Assembly: GCA_965227335.1 (NCBI GenBank)
Contig: CBDDFV010000001.1
Span: 806,001 to 870,000 of the forward strand
DNA length: 64,000 nt
Origin: CBDDFV01 sp965227335
GTDB taxonomy: Bacteria > Planctomycetota > Phycisphaerae > Phycisphaerales > SM1A02
Direction of reading: 5' to 3'
Shown: in pieces, positions 52,084-59,907 of the stretch
Position numbering within the stretch: the stretch's first letter is position 1
Layout: every line of letters starts with the position of its first letter
Translations under genes and position numbers: made by a program
The notes under the pieces: model-generated
The model's input: only the letters and a program-made list of their open reading frames with translations
What the model was told of the DNA's origin: nothing
Databases searched by the model: none

Positions 52084-52602
52084 GTGTCCCCCCCAACCCC
52101 CTTCGACCCGAACCGACTCCAGCCCGGCGATGTCGCGGCGGGCGATATCCACGATGCGAACGGCAAGCGTGTCGTCTCCGGCGGTCGCATCCTCTGCGAG
52201 AGCGTCATCCGCGCCCTCCAGCGCAAATCCGGGCTCACCATCGCCCCGGCCGGCCCGCCCGACCCCGCGGACGCCCCGCTCCACGACCCCGATCAGGTCG
52301 CCGCGACGGAGCCGGGGCCGGAGTCCGATGAACGCCATCCCTGGCGCGCCAGTCTGAACGTGGTCATCCAGCACCCCGGGACCGACGACATCTATCGACT
52401 CCACGTCGTGACCGAAGAGATCTCCCGGGCGGGCTTCGTCTTCCTGACCGACTGCGAGATCCCCGCCGGCGCCATCCTCCGCACCCGCTTCACCGCCCTG
52501 CCCGCCCGCCCGGAGGTCCTCGCCGTCGTCACCGCCTGCCAGCGCCAGCCCGATTCAGGCTTCCGGATCGGAGCGCGATTCTCCAGACGGATCGCGGCCT
52601 GA
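52084..52602 (+). CDS. PilZ-like domain protein
   Basis: A protein of about 172 residues. The N-terminal part (LQPGDVAAGDIHDANGKRVVSGGRILCESVIRAL) resembles the small domain found before HD-GYP or PilZ modules. The C-terminal part (YRLHVVTEEISRAGFVFLTDCEIPAGAILRTRF ... FRIGARFSRRI) has the PilZ strand order with SRAGF/GxRF-type motifs, suggesting cyclic-di-GMP or carbohydrate-linked signalling. The true start is uncertain: GTG 52084 excludes a low-complexity Pro/Arg N-terminus that would begin at ATG 51973. The RxxxR c-di-GMP motif is not clear. Confidence 0.6.
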   Translation: MSPPTPFDPNRLQPGDVAAGDIHDANGKRVVSGGRILCESVIRALQRKSGLTIAPAGPPDPADAPLHDPDQVAATEPGPESDERHPWRASLNVVIQHPGTDDIYRLHVVTEEISRAGFVFLTDCEIPAGAILRTRFTALPARPEVLAVVTACQRQPDSGFRIGARFSRRIAA

Positions 52603-52720
52603 GGCCCGGGGGCGGGGCCCCGGGGGCTGATTTGGCTTGGAGACGCCGCCTTCGCGGGGTATGGTAGGACTCGACCCGCGTGTCCCTCGATCCGCGGTCA
52701 AGGGATGAAAGAAGGCCGAG

Positions 52721-54643
52721 ATGACGAAGGTGAAGACCGCGAGTCGGGCGATTCCCCTCGTCGGGCGTATCTCGGGCGTGGCGACACTGCTCGTCGCCGC
52801 CCCCTCGCTCGCCGGCGGCGCCCCGTACACCGAGGAAGCCGCCGCCCGCGGCGTCGACTTCCTCACCCTCCAGGCGAACTTCCACGGGCGCGGCACCGCG
52901 TTCGCCGATCTCGATCAGGATGGCGACCCCGACATCGCGGCGGTCGGCGGTCCGGGCGGGGCGGTTGGCCTATTCGAGAACGACGGGACCGGCTGGTTTA
53001 CCGCCCGCACCGGAGCCCTCGCGCCAGCCCCCGCCGCGGCCGGCGTCATTGCGGGGGATTACGACAGCGACGGTGATCTCGATCTTTACGTTCCGATCTG
53101 GGGCGCCGCCAACCGGCTCTACCGCAACGACGGCGACTTCATGTTCACCGACGTAACCGATGACGCGGGGGTCGGTCACCCGGGCAAGGCGACGGGCTGC
53201 GCATGGGGCGACTTCGATCTTGACGGACGCCTCGATCTCTACGTCGCGAACTGGGATGGTCCGAACCTTCTCTACCACAACCTCGGTCCCGGCGGCTTTT
53301 CGGAAGTCGCGACCCGCCTCGGCGTCGACGCCGGAACCGACCCCACGTTCCAGGCGACATTCGTTGACTACGACCGGGACGGCGACGCAGACCTCTATCT
53401 CGCCACGGATCGCGGCATGCTGTGCGAGCAGCTCGGCTTTCAGAACCACCTCTTCCGCAACGACGGCGGCGTTTTCGTGGAGGTCACCGAGATCGCCGGG
53501 GCGGAGGCGTGCGTCGATGCGATGAGCATCGGCGTCGGCGATTTCGACGGCAACCGCTGGCCCGATCTGTATTGCACGAACACCCCGTCCGGGAACGCCC
53601 TGCTCATGAATCAGGGCGACGGAACGTTCCTCGAACTCGCCGAACCCGCCGGTGTGGCCGTCTACGAAACCGGCTGGGGCGCCGTGTTCTACGACCACGA
53701 CAACGACGGCCGCCTGGATCTGTACGTCTGTAATTCGACGGCGACGAATCGGCTGTACGTGCCCGGTCCCGCCGGCTGGCCGTGCGTCGACGTCAGCGAA
53801 GCCATGAACGTCGACACCGACACGCTCGCCTACACCGTCGCCGTCGCCGACATCGACGGCGACTTCGATCTCGATCTCCTCGTGCAGGGCGGCGACGACA
53901 AGCTCTTCCTCTACGTCAACCACCACCAGGACGCCGGTCACGCCGTTCGGCTCCGCGTCGTCGGGACCGGCGGCAACACGGCCGGACTGGGCGCCGTCAT
54001 CGACGCCCGCGTCGGCGAGGTCTGGCAGATGCGCGAAGTCATCGCCGGATCCAACTTCAAGAACCAGAATGAACTCGTTCAGCACATCGGACTCGGCGAT
54101 GCGACCGCGGTCGACGAACTCGTTGTCGACTGGCCCGGCGGCGTCTCCCGCACCCTGACGAGCCTCGGGGCGGGACGCACGTGGACGCTTTACCCGCCCG
54201 AACGCCTCGGCGACAGCGACGGCGACGGCGATCGCGACCAGTGGGATTTCACCGCGTTCCTCGCGTGTTATGACGCCGACGCCTTCGAACCCGGCTGTGA
54301 AGTCATGGACTTTGACGGCGACGCCGATGTCGACGCCGACGATTTCGCCGCCTTCGTCGATGCGTACGACGCCCCCGATCCCGACTGCAATGACAACCGC
54401 CAGATCGATATCGTCGAACTCTTCGAAACCCCGGACACCGTCGACAGCAACGACAACGGCGTGCTCGACGCCTGCGAGGGCGATCTCGGCGATCTCAACG
54501 GCGACCGACTCGTCAACGCCGACGATGTCGGCTCGCTCCTCGCCGATTGGGGACCGTGCAGTCAGTGCGCGGCGGACTTCAACCACGACGGCCGCATCGA
54601 CATGTTCGACCTCGTGATCGTCCTCGCCAACTTCGACGACTGA
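52721..54643 (+). CDS. Secreted FG-GAP/ASPIC-UnbV protein with dockerin tail
   Basis: A 640-residue exported protein with a signal peptide (about 1-32) and a seven-bladed integrin-like propeller built from VCBS/FG-GAP calcium repeats (FADLDQDGDPDIAAVG, GDYDSDGDLDLYVP, GDFDLDGRLDLYVAN, VDYDRDGDADLYLA, GDFDGNRWPDLYC, YDHDNDGRLDLYVCN, ADIDGDFDLDLLVQ). An ASPIC/UnbV domain (GLGAVIDARVGEVWQMREVIAGSNFKNQNEL...VDWPGG) and a dockerin-type tail (DLNGDRLVNADDVGSLLADWG, DFNHDGRIDMFDLVIVLANF) follow. Such proteins probably act in extracellular adhesion or carbohydrate contact. Transcribed alone. Confidence 0.87.
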   Translation: MTKVKTASRAIPLVGRISGVATLLVAAPSLAGGAPYTEEAAARGVDFLTLQANFHGRGTAFADLDQDGDPDIAAVGGPGGAVGLFENDGTGWFTARTGALAPAPAAAGVIAGDYDSDGDLDLYVPIWGAANRLYRNDGDFMFTDVTDDAGVGHPGKATGCAWGDFDLDGRLDLYVANWDGPNLLYHNLGPGGFSEVATRLGVDAGTDPTFQATFVDYDRDGDADLYLATDRGMLCEQLGFQNHLFRNDGGVFVEVTEIAGAEACVDAMSIGVGDFDGNRWPDLYCTNTPSGNALLMNQGDGTFLELAEPAGVAVYETGWGAVFYDHDNDGRLDLYVCNSTATNRLYVPGPAGWPCVDVSEAMNVDTDTLAYTVAVADIDGDFDLDLLVQGGDDKLFLYVNHHQDAGHAVRLRVVGTGGNTAGLGAVIDARVGEVWQMREVIAGSNFKNQNELVQHIGLGDATAVDELVVDWPGGVSRTLTSLGAGRTWTLYPPERLGDSDGDGDRDQWDFTAFLACYDADAFEPGCEVMDFDGDADVDADDFAAFVDAYDAPDPDCNDNRQIDIVELFETPDTVDSNDNGVLDACEGDLGDLNGDRLVNADDVGSLLADWGPCSQCAADFNHDGRIDMFDLVIVLANFDD

Positions 54644-54720
54644 CCCAGTCCCGCTGATCGCCGCGCAAGGAAAAGGCCGCCGATCACGCGGGCCCGGAGT
54701 CTTTCCGTTCGAACGGCGAA

Positions 54721-55641
54721 TCAGTGCGTCAGGAAGATATCTTCCGCCGTGCTCTGGCGATCGCCCGGCTGGAGCAGCAGCACGCCGCTCGGCAGCCAGA
54801 TGTTGTCCTGCCGGATCGTCGGCGACACCAGCCACTCGACCATCCCGTCGTTCCGCAGCACGTTCTGACCACGCTCGCCGTGATTCAGCGACAGCGACAT
54901 CGCGGACTTGGTCGTGCCGATTCGCGCGGCGTCGACGAGCGGGTTGCGGTCGCCCATCACCACGTTCGTCGTCGCTCGCTGCCAGCCCGACCGCGCGCCG
55001 GGAATCATCAACTGCAGGCTGTACCCCGGACCCGCACGGTCGTGACCCGCACACTCCAGACACTCCGAACCGCAGTAGCCGTGTTCGATCAGCGGCGCCA
55101 GATTGTCGAGATTCCGCGTCGTGTCCCAGCCGAACGCGCCGCCGATCCCCGCGTGACTCGCAGGCATCGCGTTGTTGAAGTCGTTCGCGTAATTCGTGAA
55201 CGCCTGGCTCATCAGACGCAGGTTGTTCTGACACGCCGCGTCGATCGACGCGTTCCGCAACGACGACAGCATCGGCAGCGTGATGCTCGCCCCGATCAGA
55301 AGCACCGCCGCCACCGTGATGAAGTCCGGGAGCCGGAATCGGGGGCGGCCGCGGGATTCAATCTGCATCGCCGCCGCGCGTTCGTCCTCGTACCGTTCGA
55401 TCCGCGCCAGCGTGGCGTGCAGGAGCGCCTCGTCGGCGTCCTCGACCGGGTAATCGCCGAGCAACGCGCCGATGTTGAGGATCGCGTCGACCCGCGCTTC
55501 GTCGGCGGGATCGACCGCTTCAAGACCCTCCGGATCAAACCCGCACGACGCGAGCGCATCGAGCAGCGCGGCGTCGCGCGCCGACAGCGAAGGCGGCGTC
55601 GGGGTCTGATCTGAATCAGGCGTGGGGGGCGTCTGGCTCAT
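54721..55641 (-). CDS. Sigma-coupled membrane protein with pseudopilin-like domain
   Basis: A 306-residue protein. The N-terminal ~115 residues are acidic, cytoplasmic and helical (LLDALASCGFDPEGLEAVDPADEARVDAIL). A single TM helix (about 116-136) follows, then an extracytoplasmic domain that begins like DUF1559/type II pseudopilins after the helix (NASIDAACQNNLRLMSQAFTNYANDFNNAMPAS) and ends NDGMVEWL, comparable to the H/DG ending of these proteins. Its ATG overlaps the ECF sigma stop codon (ATGA), so it is probably the coupled anti-sigma-like regulator. No zinc motif is visible. Confidence 0.7.
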   Translation of the reverse strand: MSQTPPTPDSDQTPTPPSLSARDAALLDALASCGFDPEGLEAVDPADEARVDAILNIGALLGDYPVEDADEALLHATLARIERYEDERAAAMQIESRGRPRFRLPDFITVAAVLLIGASITLPMLSSLRNASIDAACQNNLRLMSQAFTNYANDFNNAMPASHAGIGGAFGWDTTRNLDNLAPLIEHGYCGSECLECAGHDRAGPGYSLQLMIPGARSGWQRATTNVVMGDRNPLVDAARIGTTKSAMSLSLNHGERGQNVLRNDGMVEWLVSPTIRQDNIWLPSGVLLLQPGDRQSTAEDIFLTH

Positions 55642-56279
55642 GATGGTGACTGTCCTTTGGCGAGCTTCGCCTTCCACGATCGCGCAAACGCGGCGACCGC
55701 GGTGTGCAGGCGGCTCTTGACCGTGCCCAACGGAATATCCAGTCCGTCGGCGATCTGGTTGTAGCTCATGCGCTGGAAGTAACTCAGCAGCAGAATCTCA
55801 CGAAGGTGGGGGGGGAGACCGTCCATCACTTCCTTGACGACGCGGCTGCGTTCGGCGTCCAGCAGCGGCGACGACGGCGAGGGAAGATCCGCTTCCAGCA
55901 GATCCACAAACGAACCGCGGTCATCGCCGTCGCCCGCGATCGACGCGTTCAACGACACCGCCGCGCGTCGAGCGTTCTTTCGATGGTGATCCCGCGCCTT
56001 GTTCGCCGCGATCGTGAACAGCCACGGCTTGAAACGTCGGGTGGGATCGAACGAGTCGGCGGAGAGGTGAATCTGGAGGAACGTCTCCTGGAAGACATCC
56101 TCCGCCGCGGCCCGCGATCCGAGGAACCGGATCAGGAAGTGCAGGAGTTCGTTGCGATATCGCTGCATCAGCACGGGAAAGACCTCCGCCTCGCCACGCT
56201 GGTAGCGGCTCAGGAGGGCTTCGTCCGAACTGTCGTCGGCGGGTCGGGCGGCGTCCACGGAAGAGGGGGAGTCAGTCAT
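55638..56279 (-). CDS. ECF-type RNA polymerase sigma factor
   Basis: A 213-residue sigma factor with region 2 (LLSRYQRGEAEVFPVLMQRYRNELLHFLIRFLGSRAAAEDVFQETFLQIH...FKPWLFTIAANKARDHHRK) and region 4 (LPPHLREILLLSYFQRMSYNQIADGLDIPLGTVKSRLHTAVAAF). It ends in an operon-type ATGA overlap with a TM protein that is probably its regulator. A -10-like TACAAT lies at 56334-56329 on the same strand, 50 nt before the start. ATG 56279 is used; the frame extends upstream without conserved sequence. Confidence 0.93.
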   Translation of the reverse strand: MTDSPSSVDAARPADDSSDEALLSRYQRGEAEVFPVLMQRYRNELLHFLIRFLGSRAAAEDVFQETFLQIHLSADSFDPTRRFKPWLFTIAANKARDHHRKNARRAAVSLNASIAGDGDDRGSFVDLLEADLPSPSSPLLDAERSRVVKEVMDGLPPHLREILLLSYFQRMSYNQIADGLDIPLGTVKSRLHTAVAAFARSWKAKLAKGQSPS

Positions 56280-56688
56280 GAGCGAAGCGTCCGTCGCGCC
56301 GTCAGGGGAGACGGCGCCGGACAAGAGCATTGTACGATCCGCATTCGACCCGATGCGACGGGCCGTCGGCGCGGCGTCGGTCGGCTCCGACCACGACAGA
56401 CTCAGGAATGGAAAGAGGACGGCCGTCATGACCCCGGTGGTACGTCCGGGGCCCCCGCCGGGATCGGACTTTTCCGAGTTTTGGACCGCCTTTCGCCCCC
56501 CTTGCCACAGTCGGGAGGGTGGTCCGAAAAGGTCACCGTTCCGGGGCTGGAACCGCCGCCCGAATCGCGTCCGGGTTCCCGGACCGGCCGGGCTTGGGGT
56601 ATGCTGGCCCGCCCGTCCCGACCGGGGGCCGCGCGGCCGGTGGAGAGCCGCCCGGTCCGATGCGTCGGGGCCGGCAAGGAGTCCGTCC
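56280..56688. other. Intergenic region between divergent sigma and small genes
   Basis: A 409-bp GC-rich stretch. Toward the sigma gene a minus-strand TACAAT (56334-56329) is a plausible -10. Toward the right, TATGCT (56600-56605) could serve the 70-residue gene. I see no convincing gene, repeat or terminator. Confidence 0.45.
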
Positions 56689-56901
56689 GTGCATCAGATC
56701 AAGATCTTCAAGGGCGTCGAGAACGACATCGCGACCCTCGAGTCCGAGGTCAACGCCTGGCTCAAGTCGAATGACGTCGCGGTCCACCAGATGTCGGGCA
56801 ACATCGCGCCGCAGACGCCGGGACGCGATACAGCGCCCTCGAGCCACCGGTTCTCGCCGTCCGACATCATGATCGCCATCTGGTACGAGACGAAGGCGTG
56901 A
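56689..56901 (+). CDS. Small conserved hypothetical protein (70 residues)
   Basis: Starts at GTG 56689 with AAGGAG 7 nt upstream, one of the best ribosome-binding sites in the window. The sequence (HQIKIFKGVENDIATLESEVNAWLKSNDVAVHQMSGNIAPQT ... SPSDIMIAIWYE) has a strand-helix-strand pattern typical of a compact alpha/beta protein, and similar short proteins with IKIFKG...NAWL occur in other planctomycetes as far as I recall. It precedes the site-2 protease gene by 37 bp and may be co-transcribed with it. Confidence 0.7.
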   Translation: MHQIKIFKGVENDIATLESEVNAWLKSNDVAVHQMSGNIAPQTPGRDTAPSSHRFSPSDIMIAIWYETKA

Positions 56902-56938
56902 CCCGCCCGCCCCGCCCCGGCGGAGGCTCGCGTCGGCC

Positions 56939-57655
56939 ATGAGCGGCTGGTGGATGCACAGTCTGTACGACACCTTCGGCGGCGCCGCGAACGGCGGGGC
57001 GACCGCGGTGGTGGCGTGGATCTTCTGGATCATCTTCTCGATCACGCTGCACGAACTCGCCCACGGCTGGGCGGCGATGCGGCTTGGCGATCGCACGCCG
57101 GCGGAACTGGGTCACATGACCGCGAATCCGCTGGTGCACATGGGTGTGTGGTCGCTGCTGATGTTCGCGTTGGTGGGGATCGCGTGGGGCATGATGCCGA
57201 CTGATCCCTCCCGCTATCGGAACGGTCGACGGGGGCGGGCGTGGGTGGCGATCGCGGGCCCGCTGACGAACGCCGCGCTCGCGATCATCGCGATCGTGAT
57301 CGCCGGCGTGCTGACGGGTCTGTTTCCGAGCGGCGGCGGGCCGGGTTGGTCGCCGAGCGCATCCGCGGCGGGTCTGGTGGATCAGATCGTGCTGTTTCTG
57401 TTCATCGGGGCGATGCTGAACATTGTGCTCGCGTTGTTCAACCTGCTGCCGATTCCGCCGCTCGACGGCTCGCAGGTTCTGGCGGGCCTCTCGTTTCGCG
57501 CGGGGCAGTTCTATCGTCGTCCGGAGATCCAGCAGTGGGGGTTCATCGGGCTGATCGTGGTGTTCTTCGTCTTCAACGTCGGCGACGTGTTCTTCGTGGC
57601 GGGCATTCGTCTGGCGCTCGGAGGCGTCAACGGCGTGGCGGATCTGTTTCCCTGA
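56939..57655 (+). CDS. Site-2 protease family membrane protein (M50)
   Basis: A 238-residue polytopic membrane metalloprotease. The zinc site HELAH (H38, E39, H42) lies inside a TM helix (IFWIIFSITLHELAHGWAAMRLGD) and the third ligand motif PPLDG (D176, in LFNLLPIPPLDGSQVL) is present, as in M50B rhomboid-like site-2 proteases. About five TM helices are predicted. It probably performs intramembrane proteolysis of a regulatory protein; the small gene just upstream may be unrelated. Followed by a clear terminator. Confidence 0.92.
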   Translation: MSGWWMHSLYDTFGGAANGGATAVVAWIFWIIFSITLHELAHGWAAMRLGDRTPAELGHMTANPLVHMGVWSLLMFALVGIAWGMMPTDPSRYRNGRRGRAWVAIAGPLTNAALAIIAIVIAGVLTGLFPSGGGPGWSPSASAAGLVDQIVLFLFIGAMLNIVLALFNLLPIPPLDGSQVLAGLSFRAGQFYRRPEIQQWGFIGLIVVFFVFNVGDVFFVAGIRLALGGVNGVADLFP

Positions 57656-57706
57656 GCGATGGAATCAGGTTCGGGGGGCGGGGGATGACGACGCGATGGG
57701 TAAATG

Positions 57707-57738
57707 AAAAACGCCGCCGGAAACCGGCGGCGTTTCTT
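57707..57738. terminator. Bidirectional Rho-independent terminator
   Basis: AAACGCCGCCGG and CCGGCGGCGTTT form a perfect 12-bp stem with an AAA loop. A/T-rich flanks give a U-run on both strands. It separates the convergent protease and hypothetical genes. Confidence 0.9.
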
Positions 57739-57826
57739 CGGTCGTCATCTCGGGGAGTCTCTGCCATCTCCGCGAGCGACGCCCGGGTCCTGATGTCGCG
57801 TGCCCGGCCGGCGCCGGGCGAGTGAG

Positions 57827-58306
57827 TTACTTCAGCCCCGCGAACTTGCGGTACTCGGGGAGGAGTTCGTGCTTGATCGTGTACAGCCGGGCGGCGATGT
57901 ACTCGAAGTCGCTCTCGCCGAACACGCGTTCGAAGTATGCTTCCTGGGCGAGTTTCAGCACGAACGACGCGATGTCGCCCAGCGTGATCAGCCACGGCGT
58001 GGCCATGATCAGGCTGTTCACCTCGCCGGTCTGGAAGATGACATCGAGCGTCTTGTCGATCGTCCGCTCGCCGTGCTGAAGATAGCGGTCGAGGCGGCGT
58101 CGGCGAATATCGTCGAGCGGTCCGTCCTCGACGATCTCGCGGCTCCTCTTGAAGTCCCTGACGATGTCCTCCAGCAGATCGTTGAAGTCCGCCGAAGCCG
58201 GCGGATGGCGATCCGCGTACAGGGCGCGCGTCGCGATCAGGGGCGACGCCAGAAGGCCGAACATTACGGCGCGTCGGGAGCAATGGACTGCAGAGCGATT
58301 CTCCAT
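57827..58306 (-). CDS. Exported hypothetical protein with Tat-like signal
   Basis: A protein of up to 159 residues. The longer start at 58306 gives an N-terminus CSRRAVMFGLLASPLIATRALYA, a twin-arginine-type signal peptide. Starting at ATG 58264, which overlaps the upstream TAA stop as TAATG, would remove the arginines and leave an unlikely signal. The mature part is helical (DFNDLLEDIVRDFKRSREIVEDG, RRRRLDRYLQHGERTIDKTLDVIFQTGEV). It belongs to a leftward cluster with the gene ending at 58264. Function unknown. Confidence 0.6.
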   Translation of the reverse strand: MENRSAVHCSRRAVMFGLLASPLIATRALYADRHPPASADFNDLLEDIVRDFKRSREIVEDGPLDDIRRRRLDRYLQHGERTIDKTLDVIFQTGEVNSLIMATPWLITLGDIASFVLKLAQEAYFERVFGESDFEYIAARLYTIKHELLPEYRKFAGLK

Positions 58307-58803
58307 TGTTCTACCGCCTTTCTGAGGTGATCTCGAAGGTGCGTGTCGTCCACGGTGTTCAATTCGATCGTGAGCAGTTCGGAGATGGCGTGCATCTTGA
58401 AAAGCGCGGCGGTGAATTCGCCGTTCTCCAGATGCGCGTCAACCTCCGACAGTCCGACCTCCATCGCGCCCGCCAGCCGGGTCTCGAGCGTCGCCAGGTC
58501 CCGGCGGAGCGTCTGCTCCACCGCCTCGATCTGACTCACGTTCTGCTGGATCCGATCCATCTCACGTGTGTGCCAGATCGCAAAAAGACCCCCGCTCGCG
58601 AAGATCGACGTGACCGCCGTCAGCAGCGCCACCATCAGCGAACCATACCGACGTTTCGCCGGTCGGCGCGCGGATCGTGATTCCGCCACGTCGGACCCGT
58701 CGCCGGGCGAGTGGCTGCTCGCCACGTCAGGGTTCTCCTCCAGTGCACGGTAATCACCAGAGAGCACGCTGAGCGCGGCTTGTGATAAAGGCGTCTCCGA
58801 CAT
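58264..58803 (-). CDS. Membrane-anchored coiled-coil hypothetical protein
   Basis: A 179-residue protein with a polar cytoplasmic N-terminus (about 1-57), one TM helix (about 58-80), then a coiled coil (REMDRIQQNVSQIEAVEQTLRRDLATLETRLAGAM) and a C-terminal helical segment. The end overlaps the next gene in the cluster by either 1 or 43 bp depending on that gene's start. No family recognised. It is preceded by the gene at 58846 with a 42-bp gap. Confidence 0.6.
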   Translation of the reverse strand: MSETPLSQAALSVLSGDYRALEENPDVASSHSPGDGSDVAESRSARRPAKRRYGSLMVALLTAVTSIFASGGLFAIWHTREMDRIQQNVSQIEAVEQTLRRDLATLETRLAGAMEVGLSEVDAHLENGEFTAALFKMHAISELLTIELNTVDDTHLRDHLRKAVEQWRIALQSIAPDAP

Positions 58804-58845
58804 CGAATTGTGCCTCACGAGTCCGACCGGGGGGCCGAACCCGCA

Positions 58846-59367
58846 CTACGAGATCTGCTTGCCGTCACCTGAATTGTGCCCTGACCCGTCCTCGTCATCA
58901 AGAGAAAACTCCTGCTTTAACGCGTCGTAGAGCCGCCGACGCAGCTCCCGGGCCGTCTCGGGGGTCACCTCCGGATAATTCCCCTCTTCGTCATACTCCC
59001 GCAACGCCCGTCCCGCCTGATTGCACAGGACCTGGTACGCCAGCGGCGATCCCACCACCGACGCCACCCAGAACTGCATGCCGTTCAGCAGCAGATCAAT
59101 CTGCTGCTGCGGACGACCGCCCACCCAGCGACGGGCGTCCGTCCGAATGTCCAGACGCATCCCTCGCAGGTAATAGGTCCCCAGGACGCGATCATCGTCC
59201 TCGGCGCTGTGCTCGAGCTCACGCTTGTTCCCAGCCAACGGGTCGTGCCTCCGCCAATCAGGTCCGCCCAACCTACCCGAACTTCCGCCCCGGCGAAACC
59301 ACCGGGACACGCCGCCAACCCCGCCCGCGGTGCGGCTCGTCGACCGCCCAAAGCAATGTCCAGACAT
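58846..59367 (-). CDS. Hypothetical protein (173 residues)
   Basis: Begins at ATG 59367 (the frame also has a TTG at 59379). An Arg/Gly-rich N-terminus is followed by a globular segment (VLGTYYLRGMRLDIRTDARRWVGGRPQQQIDLLLNGMQFWVASVVGSPLAYQVLCNQAGRAL) and an acidic C-terminus. No signal peptide or TM is evident. First of three leftward unknown genes. Not recognised. Confidence 0.5.
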   Translation of the reverse strand: MSGHCFGRSTSRTAGGVGGVSRWFRRGGSSGRLGGPDWRRHDPLAGNKRELEHSAEDDDRVLGTYYLRGMRLDIRTDARRWVGGRPQQQIDLLLNGMQFWVASVVGSPLAYQVLCNQAGRALREYDEEGNYPEVTPETARELRRRLYDALKQEFSLDDEDGSGHNSGDGKQIS

Positions 59368-59404
59368 GATTTGAATCAATCGAGAGGATTATCTGAGAAA
59401 AGAT

Positions 59405-59432
59405 TTGCAAGCAAATTCATCGGGAGTATAGT
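59405..59432 (+). promoter_or_regulatory. Sigma-70-type promoter of ncRNA candidate
   Basis: TTGCAA (59405-59410) and TATAGT (59427-59432), with a 16-bp spacer, form the best promoter-like pair in this gap, set in an AT-rich island unlike the surrounding DNA. Transcription would start near 59439, with no protein start downstream for over 450 bp. Confidence 0.65.
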
Positions 59433-59438
59433 GACCTT

Positions 59439-59592
59439 GATCTGCTTGTTCGTCTCGCACGGTCTTGACCAGACCGCACGATGCCAGTCGGAACCGCATG
59501 CGTCAGGCAACTGCGCGTGATGTTCATTCCGTCTCCTCCGACATCGTGTCACGGTTCACCCGCGTCGATGAACGTCGGCGCGGGTGTTTTTT
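59439..59592 (+). ncRNA. Putative structured small RNA with terminator
   Basis: The roughly 150-nt region can fold into stacked helices: GACCG/CGGTTC (59472 with 59552, one bulge), CACGAT/ATCGTG (59477 with 59543), TCGGA/TCCGA (59488 with 59537), and an apical hairpin CATGCG-T-CAG/CTG-CGCGTG (59497-59519) capped by the GNRA tetraloop GCAA (59507-59510). It ends with an intrinsic terminator CACCCGCG...CGCGGGTG followed by TTTTTT (59557-59592). No protein frame fits. It does not match SRP RNA, 6S, tmRNA or RNase P by the motifs I know. GAACCG at 59491 can alternatively pair with 59552, so a structural switch is possible. Confidence 0.55.
59557..59592 (+). terminator. Intrinsic terminator of the ncRNA candidate
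   Basis: CACCCGCG (59557-59564) and CGCGGGTG (59579-59586) form an 8-bp GC-rich stem with a 14-nt loop and are followed directly by six T residues. Only plus-strand transcription would be stopped, and no plus-strand gene precedes it. Confidence 0.85.
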
Positions 59593-59636
59593 GATCCGGC
59601 TCGGGGCCGACCCGAGCGAAGCTCCTCGTGGGGGCG

Positions 59637-59790
59637 ATCGATGTCGGTTGTCCGGACCGCTCCGACATCGATGCCAGGGAATGGGAATGGGTCCGACGCG
59701 GCGGCGATCGTGGGTTGGCGCCCACGGCGTCTCCGACCCGTGTCTCTGCCGACGGCGCCGGTCCTGGGGGCCCGGCGCCGTCGCTTTTTT
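59637..59790 (+). ncRNA. Second structured module ending in a terminator
   Basis: Three features in series: a perfect 11-bp hairpin ATCGATGTCGG/CCGACATCGAT (59637-59672); a cruciform with outer GGGTC...GACCC pairing and inner CGTGGG/CCCACG hairpin (about 59690-59740); and an intrinsic terminator GACGGCGCCGG/CCGGCGCCGTC followed by GC and TTTTTT (59751-59790). No promoter is evident between the first terminator and this module, so it may be read by read-through from 59439 or be a second RNA. It lies upstream of the rpmI promoter. Confidence 0.4.
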
Positions 59791-59844
59791 GCGTGATTCG
59801 CGTCGGGTCGGCCCTCGGCCTAACGCACGCCGCGTCATCCTCCG

Positions 59845-59872
59845 TTGACACGTCGCGTCCCGCCGGTACACT
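59845..59872 (+). promoter_or_regulatory. Promoter of rpmI-rplT
   Basis: A perfect -35 TTGACA (59845-59850) and -10 TACACT (59867-59872) are separated by 16 bp, giving an estimated start near 59880 and a leader of about 28 nt before rpmI. It is downstream of both terminators, so rpmI-rplT does not depend on transcription through them. Confidence 0.7.
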
Positions 59873-59907
59873 ACGCGGCTCGCTGTATTCCCCTGTGGAG
59901 ACGTCCA

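Noticed and set aside
59209..59520. Small plus-strand frame over the start of the 58846 gene and the ncRNA region
   Set aside because: Opposes a gene and crosses a promoter; no ribosome-binding site.
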